A stretch of 12,868 bases of DNA from an uncultured Clostridia bacterium (GTDB lineage Bacteria; Bacillota; Clostridia; TANB77; CAG-508). Within the stretch, counting starts at the first letter, position 1, and every line of letters starts with the position of its first letter. The DNA lies in the NCBI GenBank assembly GCA_910589185.1, contig CAJUSU010000030.1, positions 1-12,868 on the forward strand. Reading direction: 5' to 3'. Both the position numbers and the translations under genes were made by a program. Below, in pieces: positions 1 through 6,080 of this stretch. A model generated the notes under the pieces. The model was not told where the DNA came from. It did no database searches and saw nothing but the letters and a program-made list of their open reading frames with translations.

Positions 1-1190
1 TCAGTAGTCAATCCATTGATTGCTTCTTCTAAACCTAATTTTGCTCCATTTACTTGTGTTTGTGTTGCATTTATATTATTTAAAACACTATTTGCTACAC
101 TTAATGTTGTTTGATAAAAAGCCCAACTATCTTTTGAATAGTCATTTTCATTATAATTTGCTTTTTGCGCATTTTCAATAACTGTTCTTAATTCTGAAAT
201 GTTTACTAAATTTGTTTTTGCATTTTTAATAGCTGTTATTTTAGCTTCTATTTGTGTTTGAGTTCTTTCTGGTAAATTATTAATGGCCGCATTAAGATTA
301 GCCCAAGATTGTGAAGTATAATCTTCGCTATTTAACCCTTCTTTGGCTTCATTCTTAATTGTATTTAATTCTTTTACAGTTTCACTCTTTACAAGTTCAT
401 AATTAAAAACATAGGCATTACTCATTACATATGAATTTTCAACTGCAGTAGGTGTAGAGTTTCCTGCAAACACATATAATGTCCATGAACCAGTTTTGTC
501 CTTTTCAGTTGCTGCTGGTGGATTTACTTCAACTTGAATACTATCATGTTGATAAATTTTAGTATAATCAATACCTGCAGGTTCTCCTGTTCCTGTCTTC
601 CTCCAAGCATAAGCAATATAGTAAATTCCTGCCTCTGGATCATTTGCCTTTACTGTAACTTTTGAATTCAATTCTAAAGTTGATAAGTTTTGTGGTAATG
701 AAGTAGTGTCTATTGTTGGTTTACCTTTTTCTTCATCTGTCTTTCCACTTAATTTATCTACAACATAATATGGAACTGAAACCCAGTCTGTATATCTTCC
801 TTGATCATCAACTACTTGTACTTGTAAAACATGAAGTCCTGGTGTCTGTGGCACTTGTATGTCAAAGTTACGTGTAGGCTTATTTACTGGCCATCTAGTT
901 GCTAAAATTGGTTGTGTATTATCAAGAAGATAATCCCACACATGGAAAATAGTTGCAATATTACTTCCCGTAGTAGCTTGTACTGTAATGGGAACAACTC
1001 CATATCCATTTGGGTTAAGATCATTTTTAAACGTATCTGATTGTTTTAAAACTTCACCTCCCCTTTTTTCAAAACTAATAGTCGGTGCGTTTTGGCTTGC
1101 TCCGGCTACATTTAGTGGCATCATCATTAATATACTCATTATTATAATCATAATGATCCACATTTTGTTCATATTTTTAGTTGGTTTCAT
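1..1190 (-). CDS. Secreted surface protein with FIVAR-like repeats (3' end outside window)
   Basis: An open frame runs from an ATG at 1190 down to the window edge, about 396 codons without a stop, so the C-terminus is missing. A GGGAGGG ribosome binding site lies 6 bases before this ATG, which favours it over the later in-frame Mets. The N-terminus is a clear signal peptide: a Lys-containing start, a hydrophobic Trp/Ile/Met stretch at about residues 11-26, and a probable cleavage after Ala-Gly-Ala near residue 31. Residues about 35-260 look like beta-rich extracellular modules (for example GLHVLQVQVVDDQGRYTDW). From about residue 264 come two helical repeats with the pattern Y-(T/S)-x-x-(S)-W-A-x-(L/Y), then TQTQ(I/V)xxAKxxL, which matches FIVAR-type repeats of cell-surface proteins. 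The role is inferred as cell-wall or glycan contact; no catalytic domain is visible. An anchor such as LPXTG could lie beyond the edge. Confidence 0.85.
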   Translation of the reverse strand, partial: MKPTKNMNKMWIIMIIIMSILMMMPLNVAGASQNAPTISFEKRGGEVLKQSDTFKNDLNPNGYGVVPITVQATTGSNIATIFHVWDYLLDNTQPILATRWPVNKPTRNFDIQVPQTPGLHVLQVQVVDDQGRYTDWVSVPYYVVDKLSGKTDEEKGKPTIDTTSLPQNLSTLELNSKVTVKANDPEAGIYYIAYAWRKTGTGEPAGIDYTKIYQHDSIQVEVNPPAATEKDKTGSWTLYVFAGNSTPTAVENSYVMSNAYVFNYELVKSETVKELNTIKNEAKEGLNSEDYTSQSWANLNAAINNLPERTQTQIEAKITAIKNAKTNLVNISELRTVIENAQKANYNENDYSKDSWAFYQTTLSVANSVLNNINATQTQVNGAKLGLEEAINGLTT

Positions 1191-1229
1191 TGTGTACCCT
1201 CCCATTTTTTCATTAATCTAACAATTACC

Positions 1230-1258
1230 ATTATACACCATTTTTTCCAAAATTTCAA
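1230..1258 (-). promoter_or_regulatory. Sigma-A-type promoter for the FIVAR-like surface gene
   Basis: On the minus strand, TTGAAA (1253-1258) and TATAAT (1230-1235) are separated by exactly 17 bases. This leaves a leader of roughly 30 bases before the ATG at 1190. It lies between the terminator at 1313-1343 and the gene, so this gene appears to be transcribed separately from its upstream neighbour. Confidence 0.75.
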
Positions 1259-1312
1259 GTTATGTAAAGAAATTATGTGCAAATTTTTCATTTTTCTTAC
1301 GGAAATAGGAAG

Positions 1313-1343
1313 AACCCAGAGATAACAATGTTATCTCTGGGTT
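1313..1343 (-). terminator. Terminator hairpin after the repeat-protein gene
   Basis: A perfect 14-bp inverted repeat (AACCCAGAGATAAC and its complement) encloses a 3-base loop and starts about 23 bases after the stop codon of the 642-residue gene. In the minus direction the stem is followed by an imperfect T-rich tract (TTCTTCCTATTTCC). In the plus direction there is a CTTTTT run. A rho-independent terminator for the minus-strand gene is the best reading, though its T-tract is not ideal. Confidence 0.8.
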
Positions 1344-1366
1344 ACTTTTTCCGCTAAAATCGTTTT

Positions 1367-3295
1367 TTATTTTGCTTCTTCAGCCTCCTGTTCTTCAACT
1401 TTTTCCGTCTCCTGTTCTTCCTTCGGTTCATTGGCTCCCATTTCAGGTATATCCAAGCTTGTTACTGGCGTGTTTGGAACCGTTACCGGTTCACTCGGAA
1501 TTGTTGTGGGCATGCTTGGAACCGTTACTGGCGTGTCAAAATTCGTTGACGGCGCACTTGGAACCATTGTCGGCGTATCAGGATTGGTTGCCGGTTTATC
1601 CGGATTCGTTGCTGGTGTGTCAGGGTTCGCTGCTGGTGTATCCGGATTGGTTACTGGCGTATCTGGATTCGTTGCTGGTGCGTCAGGATTCGCTGCTGGT
1701 GTATCCGGATTCGTTGCCGGTGTGTCCGGGTTCGCTACTGGTGTATCTGGATTGGTTACTGGCGTATCCGGATTCGTTGCTGGTGCGTCAGGGTTGGCTG
1801 CTGGTATATCCGGATTCGTTGCCGGCTTATCCGGGTCTGTTGCCGGTTTATCCGGATCTGTTGCCGGCTTATCAGGATCTGTTCCCGGCTTATCAGGATC
1901 TGTTCCCGGTTTGTCAGGATCAGTTCCCGGTTTGTCAGGATCAGTTCCCGGCTTATCAGGATCTGTTCCCGGTTTGTCGGGATCTCCAGTATCTCCTCCA
2001 TTTCCAGAATCTTTCTGTACGGTAACTTTTACCATTACAGTGATTCCATTCTTGGTATCGGTTTCAACAAACCGAGCCTCGTACTGTGTTTTGCCAGTCG
2101 TCAGCGTTTCGTTTGGATTGCTCCAAACTAAGTGACTATTTCCCAGCGACACACTGGACAGCTTGTTTCCCGAGGTTCCCTTCAGTCCTGTCGGTATGGT
2201 GTAATCAGTACCTTCCACGGGATTAGCTTTGGTCACAGTTACTGTTACCAAGACAACCTTTTCGTTTTTGGTACTGGTTCCAACAAACTTGGCTTCGTAC
2301 TGTGTCTTACCAGCCAACAGAACTCCGTTTGGATTGCTCCAAACCAGATGGCTATTGCCTAAGGATACAGTGGACAACTTGTTGCCTGCCGTTCCTTTCA
2401 GTCCAGTTGGAATGGTATAGTCAGTGCCTTCTACAGGATCTGTTTTCGTTGCATCGCTTCCGCCGCCATTTCCAGAGTCCTTCTGTACGGTAACTTTTAC
2501 CTTTACAGTGATTCCATTTTTGGTGTCGGTCTCAACGAACCGAGCCTCGTACTGAGTTTTGCCAGTTGTCAAAGTTTCGTTTGGATTGCTCCAAACCAAG
2601 TGACTGTTACCCAACGACACGCTTGACAGCTTGTTCCCCGAGGTTCCCTTCAATCCTGTCGGGATTGTGTAATCAGTACCTTCTACCGGATTGGTTTTGG
2701 TAACAGTTACTGCCACCCAAACAATCTTTTCGTTTTTGGTACTGGTTCCAACAAACTTGGCTTTGTACAGCCTTTTGCTTGCCGACAGAATTTCGTTTGG
2801 ATTGCTCCAAACCAGGTGACTATTACCTAACGACACAGTGGACAACTTATTACCCGCGGTTCCTTTTAGCCCATTAGGAACAGTATAGTCAGTGCCTTGT
2901 ACAGGATCTGTCTTTCCCGAGGGCTTGGGTGTAGTTTCCGCATCTTGTCCAGGTTTTGTTCCTGCTCCACCAGGCTTTGTGCCTGTTTCATCAGGTTTCT
3001 TTCCTGAACTGTCAGTCTTTGTGTCATCCTTTTTCGTGTCCGTTGTCGTTTTGGATGCATCTTCCGAAGCATCCGGGGCCGGAGTTGTCGTACTTTTGTC
3101 GCCGCCTCCTGTTGACGAATTATCGCCATTGTCAATGTCCGGTCCAGGAGTGTTGTTTTCCTTCTCAACGCTCACGCTGTTGTCAGGACCCTGCTGCTCC
3201 TGCTGCGAGCATCCCCGCAAGCCGGCCACTATGAGTGCCAGCACCACAAGAGCTGCGATAGCCACGATAGCTATCTTTTTCCGATTTTCTTTCAT
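1367..3295 (-). CDS. Exported protein with four Ig-like repeats and a 26-unit heptad array
   Basis: The start is set at 3295 (642 residues), because AAGGAGGA lies 8 bases before that ATG; an upstream in-frame Met at 3325 lacks such a site. Residues 6-25 are a Lys-led hydrophobic membrane segment ending in LRGC. C29 might be lipidated, but Arg at -2 is poor for a lipobox, so an uncleaved anchor is equally possible. Residues 30-128 are a Thr/Asp/Lys/Gly-rich linker. Four 72-residue repeats follow (129-200, 201-272, 285-356, 357-428), each with PV(Q/E)GTDYT, GLKGT(A/S)GNKLS, LVWSNPN and a VTV end, resembling Ig-like repeats of clostridial surface proteins. Residues 439-620 are 26 in-register heptads such as PDKPGTD and PDTPATN. 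The tail (621-642) is Glu/Lys-rich, and no LPXTG is present. A spacer-plus-adhesive-module role is inferred. Base composition is far richer in G+C than the flanks, suggesting transfer. Confidence 0.85.
   Translation of the reverse strand: MKENRKKIAIVAIAALVVLALIVAGLRGCSQQEQQGPDNSVSVEKENNTPGPDIDNGDNSSTGGGDKSTTTPAPDASEDASKTTTDTKKDDTKTDSSGKKPDETGTKPGGAGTKPGQDAETTPKPSGKTDPVQGTDYTVPNGLKGTAGNKLSTVSLGNSHLVWSNPNEILSASKRLYKAKFVGTSTKNEKIVWVAVTVTKTNPVEGTDYTIPTGLKGTSGNKLSSVSLGNSHLVWSNPNETLTTGKTQYEARFVETDTKNGITVKVKVTVQKDSGNGGGSDATKTDPVEGTDYTIPTGLKGTAGNKLSTVSLGNSHLVWSNPNGVLLAGKTQYEAKFVGTSTKNEKVVLVTVTVTKANPVEGTDYTIPTGLKGTSGNKLSSVSLGNSHLVWSNPNETLTTGKTQYEARFVETDTKNGITVMVKVTVQKDSGNGGDTGDPDKPGTDPDKPGTDPDKPGTDPDKPGTDPDKPGTDPDKPATDPDKPATDPDKPATNPDIPAANPDAPATNPDTPVTNPDTPVANPDTPATNPDTPAANPDAPATNPDTPVTNPDTPAANPDTPATNPDKPATNPDTPTMVPSAPSTNFDTPVTVPSMPTTIPSEPVTVPNTPVTSLDIPEMGANEPKEEQETEKVEEQEAEEAK
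1436..1981 (-). repeat. Tandem 21-base repeats encoding Pro-rich heptads
   Basis: Twenty-six consecutive in-frame 21-base units encode heptads of the form P-(D/S/N)-x-P-x-x-x. The eight units nearest the Ig-like repeats are most alike (five PDKPGTD, two PDKPATD, one PDKPATN). Units toward the C-terminus diverge (PSAPSTN, PSMPTTI, PSEPVTV). The gradient suggests recent expansion at the N-terminal side of the array. It is a coding minisatellite, not a CRISPR array. Confidence 0.95.
2012..2911 (-). repeat. A-B-A-B tandem duplication of Ig-like repeat pairs
   Basis: Units R1+R2 (2911-2480) and R3+R4 (2443-2012) are two copies of one composite module. R1 resembles R3 and R2 resembles R4 more than neighbours resemble each other. 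R2 and R4 proteins differ in very few residues (for example VKVKV against VMVKV), yet their DNA differs at many third positions. This points to purifying selection after an older duplication rather than a very recent copy or an assembly artefact. Confidence 0.9.
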
Positions 3296-3302
3296 GCTGT
3301 TT

Positions 3303-3310
3303 TCCTCCTT
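3303..3310 (-). promoter_or_regulatory. Ribosome binding site fixing the repeat-protein start
   Basis: AAGGAGGA on the minus strand lies 8 bases before the ATG at 3295. It lies within the first codons of the longer frame that begins at 3325, so the shorter start is preferred. Confidence 0.85.
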
Positions 3311-3377
3311 AAAATTAGAGCTCAATCACGCTCCAGAATTTATATATATAAAAGGGCACATTATCCCTGTATAATAT

Positions 3378-3406
3378 ATTATACTATATTTTTCCAAAGT
3401 TGTCAA
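3378..3406 (-). promoter_or_regulatory. Perfect consensus sigma-A promoter for the repeat-protein gene
   Basis: On the minus strand, TTGACA (3401-3406), a 17-base spacer and TATAAT (3378-3383) match the consensus at all 12 core positions. The predicted leader is about 75 bases long before the ATG at 3295. Strong, constitutive-type transcription of a single gene is the inference. Confidence 0.85.
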
Positions 3407-3489
3407 ATCTTATGTATACTTTTAATCTATGATTCAATTTTCATATTATATTAAGTTATTCTTTACTGATATACTTTCTGAACTCAAAC

Positions 3490-3536
3490 AAAAACACATT
3501 TAATATTAATCTAGACTAATATTAAATGTGTTTTTT
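3490..3536 (-). terminator. Terminator ending the ribosomal operon after rplL
   Basis: A perfect 14-bp stem (CACATTTAATATTA at 3495-3508, complement at 3517-3530) has an 8-base loop. It is flanked by A5 on the left and T6 on the right, so it can act in both directions. It begins 27 bases past the rplL stop codon and ends the operon there. Confidence 0.9.
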
Positions 3537-3562
3537 CATTCATTATAAACTACAATCTTAAA

Positions 3563-3931
3563 TTATTGTAATTCAATAGTAGCTCCTGCTTCTTCAAATT
3601 TAGCTTTTAATTCTTCAGCTTCTTCTTTCTTAACGCCTTCTTTAACTGCTTTTGGTGCTCCATCCACTAAATCTTTAGCTTCTTTTAATCCTAATCCTGT
3701 AGCATCTCTAACTACTTTGATTACTTGGATTTTGTTTGCTCCAGCATCTTTTAATACTACATTAAATTCTGATTTTTCTTCAGCTGCTCCTGCTGCTGCT
3801 CCACCTGCTACTGGTGCAGCAACTGCTGCTGCAGATACTCCATATTTTTCTTCAATTCCTTTTACTAATTCAGCTAATTCAACAACTGTTAAAGTGTCGA
3901 TAGTCTCTAATAATTCATCAATTTTTGCCAT
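3563..3931 (-). CDS. rplL: 50S ribosomal protein L7/L12
   Basis: This 122-residue protein is the flexible ribosomal stalk protein that recruits and stimulates the translational GTPases (EF-Tu, EF-G, IF2). The N-terminal dimerisation and L10-binding helices are at residues 1-33, followed by an Ala/Gly-rich hinge at about 34-52. The C-terminal domain carries the conserved VIKVVRDATGLGLKEAKDLV stretch that forms the factor-binding face. Length and layout are normal. AGGAGGT precedes the ATG by 9 bases. It follows rplJ after a spacer of 103 bases that contains a duplicated element (see 3957-4037). It is the last gene before the operon terminator; rpoB, its usual downstream neighbour, is not here. 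Confidence 0.98.
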   Translation of the reverse strand: MAKIDELLETIDTLTVVELAELVKGIEEKYGVSAAAVAAPVAGGAAAGAAEEKSEFNVVLKDAGANKIQVIKVVRDATGLGLKEAKDLVDGAPKAVKEGVKKEEAEELKAKFEEAGATIELQ

Positions 3932-3956
3932 TTTAAAATGACCTCCTTCTTATTTT

Positions 3957-4037
3957 TTAATAATAATGTTTACAATCTCGCATACACTCGATTGCATAAA
4001 TCATCTGTAACTTGCTTCGCTTCATACAGCTGACTTA
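3957..4037 (-). repeat. Spacer element copy B (rplJ-rplL), matching copy A upstream of rplK
   Basis: Read on the minus strand, this spacer aligns over about 75-80 bases with the nusG-rplK spacer (6001-6080). Identical blocks include ATTAAGT at its start, GAAGCAA, CAATCGAGTG and AGATTGTAA. A possible outer stem pairs GTTACA with TGTAAAC (one bulge). In copy A the equivalent stem is CTTACG with TGTAAG, so its first pair is swapped from C-G to G-C. Within each copy CAATC can alternatively pair with GATTG. No coding frame explains the conservation. It may be a structured RNA, a processing site or a small dispersed repeat. Confidence 0.7.
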
Positions 4038-4532
4038 ATTTTCTTTTTGAACTTTAACTGCATCTAATGCAACTGCCAACTTGGTAATATTTCCAAGTAA
4101 AGCACCAGCCAATTTTGCAAGAAGTTCTTGTCTTGATGGTAATTTTGCTAAAGTAATAATTTCTTCAGCTGTCATTACCTTTCCTTCAATGATTCCACCT
4201 TTAATTTTATAGAAATCATTTTTCTTTGAGAAATTGTAGATAACTTTTGATGGTTCTAAGTAATCTTCTGTTCCAATAATAATTGCTGTTGGACCTTCTA
4301 ATAAATCATCTAATCCATTTTCTCCATTTACATTTAATGCTCTTTTGATAATGTTGTTTTTGATAACTTTATATTCACTGTTTGTTTCTCTTAAATCTGT
4401 TCTTAATTTTGTTACATCTGCAACATTAATTCCTCTGTAATCTGTTAAAAGAATTACTTTTGCATCTTTTAGTTTTTCAGCTAGTTTATTTACTTCTTCT
4501 TCTTTTTGTTTTAAAACGGTATTGCTTGCCAT
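4035..4532 (-). CDS. rplJ: 50S ribosomal protein L10
   Basis: This 165-residue protein anchors L7/L12 dimers to the 50S stalk base. The start is placed at 4532 (MASNTVLK) because AGGAGGTG lies 5 bases upstream; extending the frame to 4604 would add 24 residues of basic, non-conserved sequence over the leader. The N-terminal rRNA-binding domain shows the family motifs LTDYRGI near residue 31 and, further on, ALNVNGENGLDDLLEGPTAI. The C-terminal helix ending at VALDAVKVQKEN is the L7/L12 docking region. In related bacteria L10 (with L12) binds its own mRNA leader to lower expression; the leader at 4635-4754 fits that model. Confidence 0.96.
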   Translation of the reverse strand: MASNTVLKQKEEEVNKLAEKLKDAKVILLTDYRGINVADVTKLRTDLRETNSEYKVIKNNIIKRALNVNGENGLDDLLEGPTAIIIGTEDYLEPSKVIYNFSKKNDFYKIKGGIIEGKVMTAEEIITLAKLPSRQELLAKLAGALLGNITKLAVALDAVKVQKEN

Positions 4533-4537
4533 TTTTT

Positions 4538-4545
4538 CACCTCCT
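4538..4545 (-). promoter_or_regulatory. Ribosome binding site fixing the rplJ start
   Basis: AGGAGGTG on the minus strand lies 5 bases before the ATG at 4532. It lies inside the longer frame that opens at 4604, and so supports the shorter L10 start. Confidence 0.9.
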
Positions 4546-4636
4546 ATAATATATCTTTTCTTATCTTTGATAAGGAATTTGCCTTTCCGTAAGCTTTTTA
4601 GCAATTCTGTAATATGATTGTAACTTAAAGCAAATT

Positions 4637-4687
4637 AAAAATCCAATCAATTTTTGCTTTACACGAAACAAAGATTGATTGGATTTT
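4637..4687 (-). terminator. Attenuator-like terminator in the rplJ leader
   Basis: A 14-bp perfect stem (AAAATCCAATCAAT on the minus strand and its complement at 4638-4651/4674-4687) is extended by a further TTTG/CAAA and TTT/AAA pairing, leaving a loop of about 5 bases. The 3' arm runs into TTTTT then AATTT. It sits between rplA and rplJ, about 105 bases before the rplJ start. Position and form fit a transcription attenuator that limits stalk-gene expression. Confidence 0.8.
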
Positions 4688-4689
4688 AT

Positions 4690-4754
4690 ATCCGTTCATT
4701 TTCTTTGCCTCGGTAAGACTTACTTTTTTGCTTACTTTCTTAGGCTATATTACC
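4690..4754 (-). promoter_or_regulatory. L10-type ribosomal protein leader (L10-binding RNA)
   Basis: The minus-strand RNA directly after the rplA stop can form a stem closed by GCCU and AGGC with an inner AAG/CUU pairing and the 3'-side bulge ACCG. The string UACCGAGG matches what I recall of the conserved L10 leader of Firmicutes upstream of rplJ. It is followed at once by the terminator at 4637-4687. The expected action is that L10-L12 binding favours termination. Recognition is by motif and position; no covariance model was run. Confidence 0.7.
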
Positions 4755-5438
4755 TTATTTTTGATCAATATACATACTTGGTCCCATTGTAGTAGTAATT
4801 GCTACACTTTTAATATATTGTCCTTTTGCAGCTGATGGTTTTGCTTTAATAATCGCTCCCATTACTGTATCATAGTTTTCTAGCAATTTTTCTGCACCAA
4901 ATGAAACTTTACCAAAACCTAGGTGAACAATGTTATTTTTGTCTAATCTGTATTCTACTTTACCTGATTTGATTTCATTGATTGCTTTTGTAACATCCAT
5001 TGTTACTGTTCCTGATTTAGGGTTTGGCATTAATCCTTTTGGTCCTAACACTTTACCTAATCTTCCTACAACACCCATCATGTCTGGTGTTGCTACGATT
5101 ACATCATAATCAAACCAATTTTCTTTTTCAATTTTTGGTATTAATTCTTCTGCTCCAACAAAGTCAGCTCCAGCTTTTGTAGCTTCTTCTGCTTTTGGTC
5201 CTTTGGCAAATACTAATACTCTTTGTGTTTTACCTGTACCATTTGGAAGTACTGTTGTACCTCTTACTTGTTGGTCAGCTTGTTTTGAATCAACACCTAA
5301 TTTTACATGTAGTTCAACAGTTTCATCAAACTTTGTTTTTGGCATTTTTTCAATTGTTTCTAGTGCTTCTTTTGCACTATACATTTTTTTACTATCAACT
5401 AGCTTTGCAGCTTCTTGATATCTCTTTCCTTTTTTCAT
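4755..5438 (-). CDS. rplA: 50S ribosomal protein L1
   Basis: This 227-residue protein forms the L1 stalk that helps release E-site tRNA. The family length is about 230. Visible signatures are the N-terminal Lys-rich RNA-binding start, FDETVELHVKLGVDSKQADQ at residues 37-56, and the hallmark GRLGKVLGPKGLMPNPKSGT region around residues 126-145. AAAGGAGGT precedes the ATG by about 5 bases. A 73-base spacer separates it from rplK. In other bacteria L1 represses its own operon by binding mRNA near rplK; no proven L1 site is identified here, although the conserved element before rplK is a candidate. Confidence 0.98.
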   Translation of the reverse strand: MKKGKRYQEAAKLVDSKKMYSAKEALETIEKMPKTKFDETVELHVKLGVDSKQADQQVRGTTVLPNGTGKTQRVLVFAKGPKAEEATKAGADFVGAEELIPKIEKENWFDYDVIVATPDMMGVVGRLGKVLGPKGLMPNPKSGTVTMDVTKAINEIKSGKVEYRLDKNNIVHLGFGKVSFGAEKLLENYDTVMGAIIKAKPSAAKGQYIKSVAITTTMGPSMYIDQK

Positions 5439-5460
5439 TTTTACCTCCTTTGGTGATAGC

Positions 5461-5479
5461 GAAATAGCCTTACTATTTC
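5461..5479 (-). other. Small hairpin in the rplK-rplA spacer
   Basis: A perfect 7-bp inverted repeat GAAATAG/CTATTTC with a 5-base loop lies about 20 bases before the rplA start. It has no T-tract and is not a terminator. A second weak repeat (TTTTACT/AGTAAAA) directly follows the rplK stop. Processing or mRNA stability is possible; chance is not excluded in AT-rich DNA. Confidence 0.4.
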
Positions 5480-5511
5480 TCCCAATTCATTTTACTTAAG
5501 TTATAGTAAAA

Positions 5512-5940
5512 TTAGTCTTCTACTACAACACCCATAGATCTTGCAGTTCCTGCTACCATGCTCATAGCAGCTTCTAATGATGCTGCATTTAAGTCTGGCA
5601 TTTTCTTTTTAGCAATTTCTTCTACTTGTGCTTTATTTAATTTAGCAACTTTATCTCTATTAGGTTTTCCTGAACCTTTTTCTATTTTTGCAGCTTGTTT
5701 AATTAAAACTGCCATAGGTGGTTCTTTAGTAATAAATTCGAATGATTTATCTTTATATACTGTAATAACAACTGGAATAACTGTGTTTCCCATTTGTGCA
5801 GTTTTATCATTGAATTGTTTTACGAAATCCATAATGTTAACACCTGCAGCACCTAATGCTGGTCCTACTGGTGGAGCTGGACTTGCCTTTCCTGCTGGAA
5901 TTTGTAGTTTTACTACACTTCCGATTTCTTTTTCTGCCAT
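5512..5940 (-). CDS. rplK: 50S ribosomal protein L11
   Basis: This 142-residue protein binds the GTPase-associated region of 23S rRNA, next to the L10-L12 stalk. The N-terminal domain shows LQIPAGKASPAPPVGPALG at residues 12-30, the proline-rich family signature. The C-terminal RNA-binding domain ends with the region SLEAAMSMVAGTARSMGVVVED. Length is typical. AGGAGGT lies about 9 bases before the ATG. The spacer back to nusG is 140 bases, long for this operon, and holds spacer element copy A and a separate 9-bp hairpin. Confidence 0.98.
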   Translation of the reverse strand: MAEKEIGSVVKLQIPAGKASPAPPVGPALGAAGVNIMDFVKQFNDKTAQMGNTVIPVVITVYKDKSFEFITKEPPMAVLIKQAAKIEKGSGKPNRDKVAKLNKAQVEEIAKKKMPDLNAASLEAAMSMVAGTARSMGVVVED

Positions 5941-5979
5941 TATTCTAGCACCTCCTTCTAAGTTTCATAATATGTATAT

Positions 5980-5999
5980 TAATCTAAAAATTTAGATTA
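5980..5999 (-). other. AT-rich hairpin upstream of rplK
   Basis: A 9-bp perfect inverted repeat (TAATCTAAA/TTTAGATTA) with a 2-base centre lies about 40 bases before the rplK start, directly 3' of spacer element copy A in transcript order. No T-tract follows. It might control translation or stability of the rplK mRNA. Confidence 0.45.
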
Positions 6000-6000
6000 T

Positions 6001-6080
6001 TAACTAATGCTTACAATCTGGTTTCACTCGATTGTATGAGTTATCCGTAAGGTTGCTTCTTCTCCGACGGCTAACTTAAT
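6001..6080 (-). repeat. Spacer element copy A (nusG-rplK)
   Basis: This is the partner of the element at 3957-4037. On the minus strand it starts right after the nusG stop and aligns with copy B from ATTAAGT through the AGATTGTAA block, with small insertions. The strings CAATCGAGTG and AGATTGTAA are unchanged. Its outer pairing CTTACG/TGTAAG is changed but still able to pair relative to copy B. No third full copy was found by eye in the window. Confidence 0.7.

Noticed and set aside
1436..1981. Regular repeats suggestive of a CRISPR array
   Set aside because: Units are contiguous 21-base in-frame coding repeats without spacers.
1431..2135. Long plus-strand frame rich in Gly, Val and Ser opposite the heptad array
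   Set aside because: It is the mirror of the 21-base repeats on the other strand; it lacks a ribosome binding site, and the minus-strand frame has signal, domains, promoter and terminator.
3200..3220. Firm lipoprotein call at C29 of the repeat protein
   Set aside because: Arg at the -2 position (LRGC) departs from the usual lipobox; left as a possibility only.
4533..4604. Longer rplJ start at 4604
   Set aside because: The extra 24 residues are not L10-like and they cover the ribosome binding site of the shorter start.
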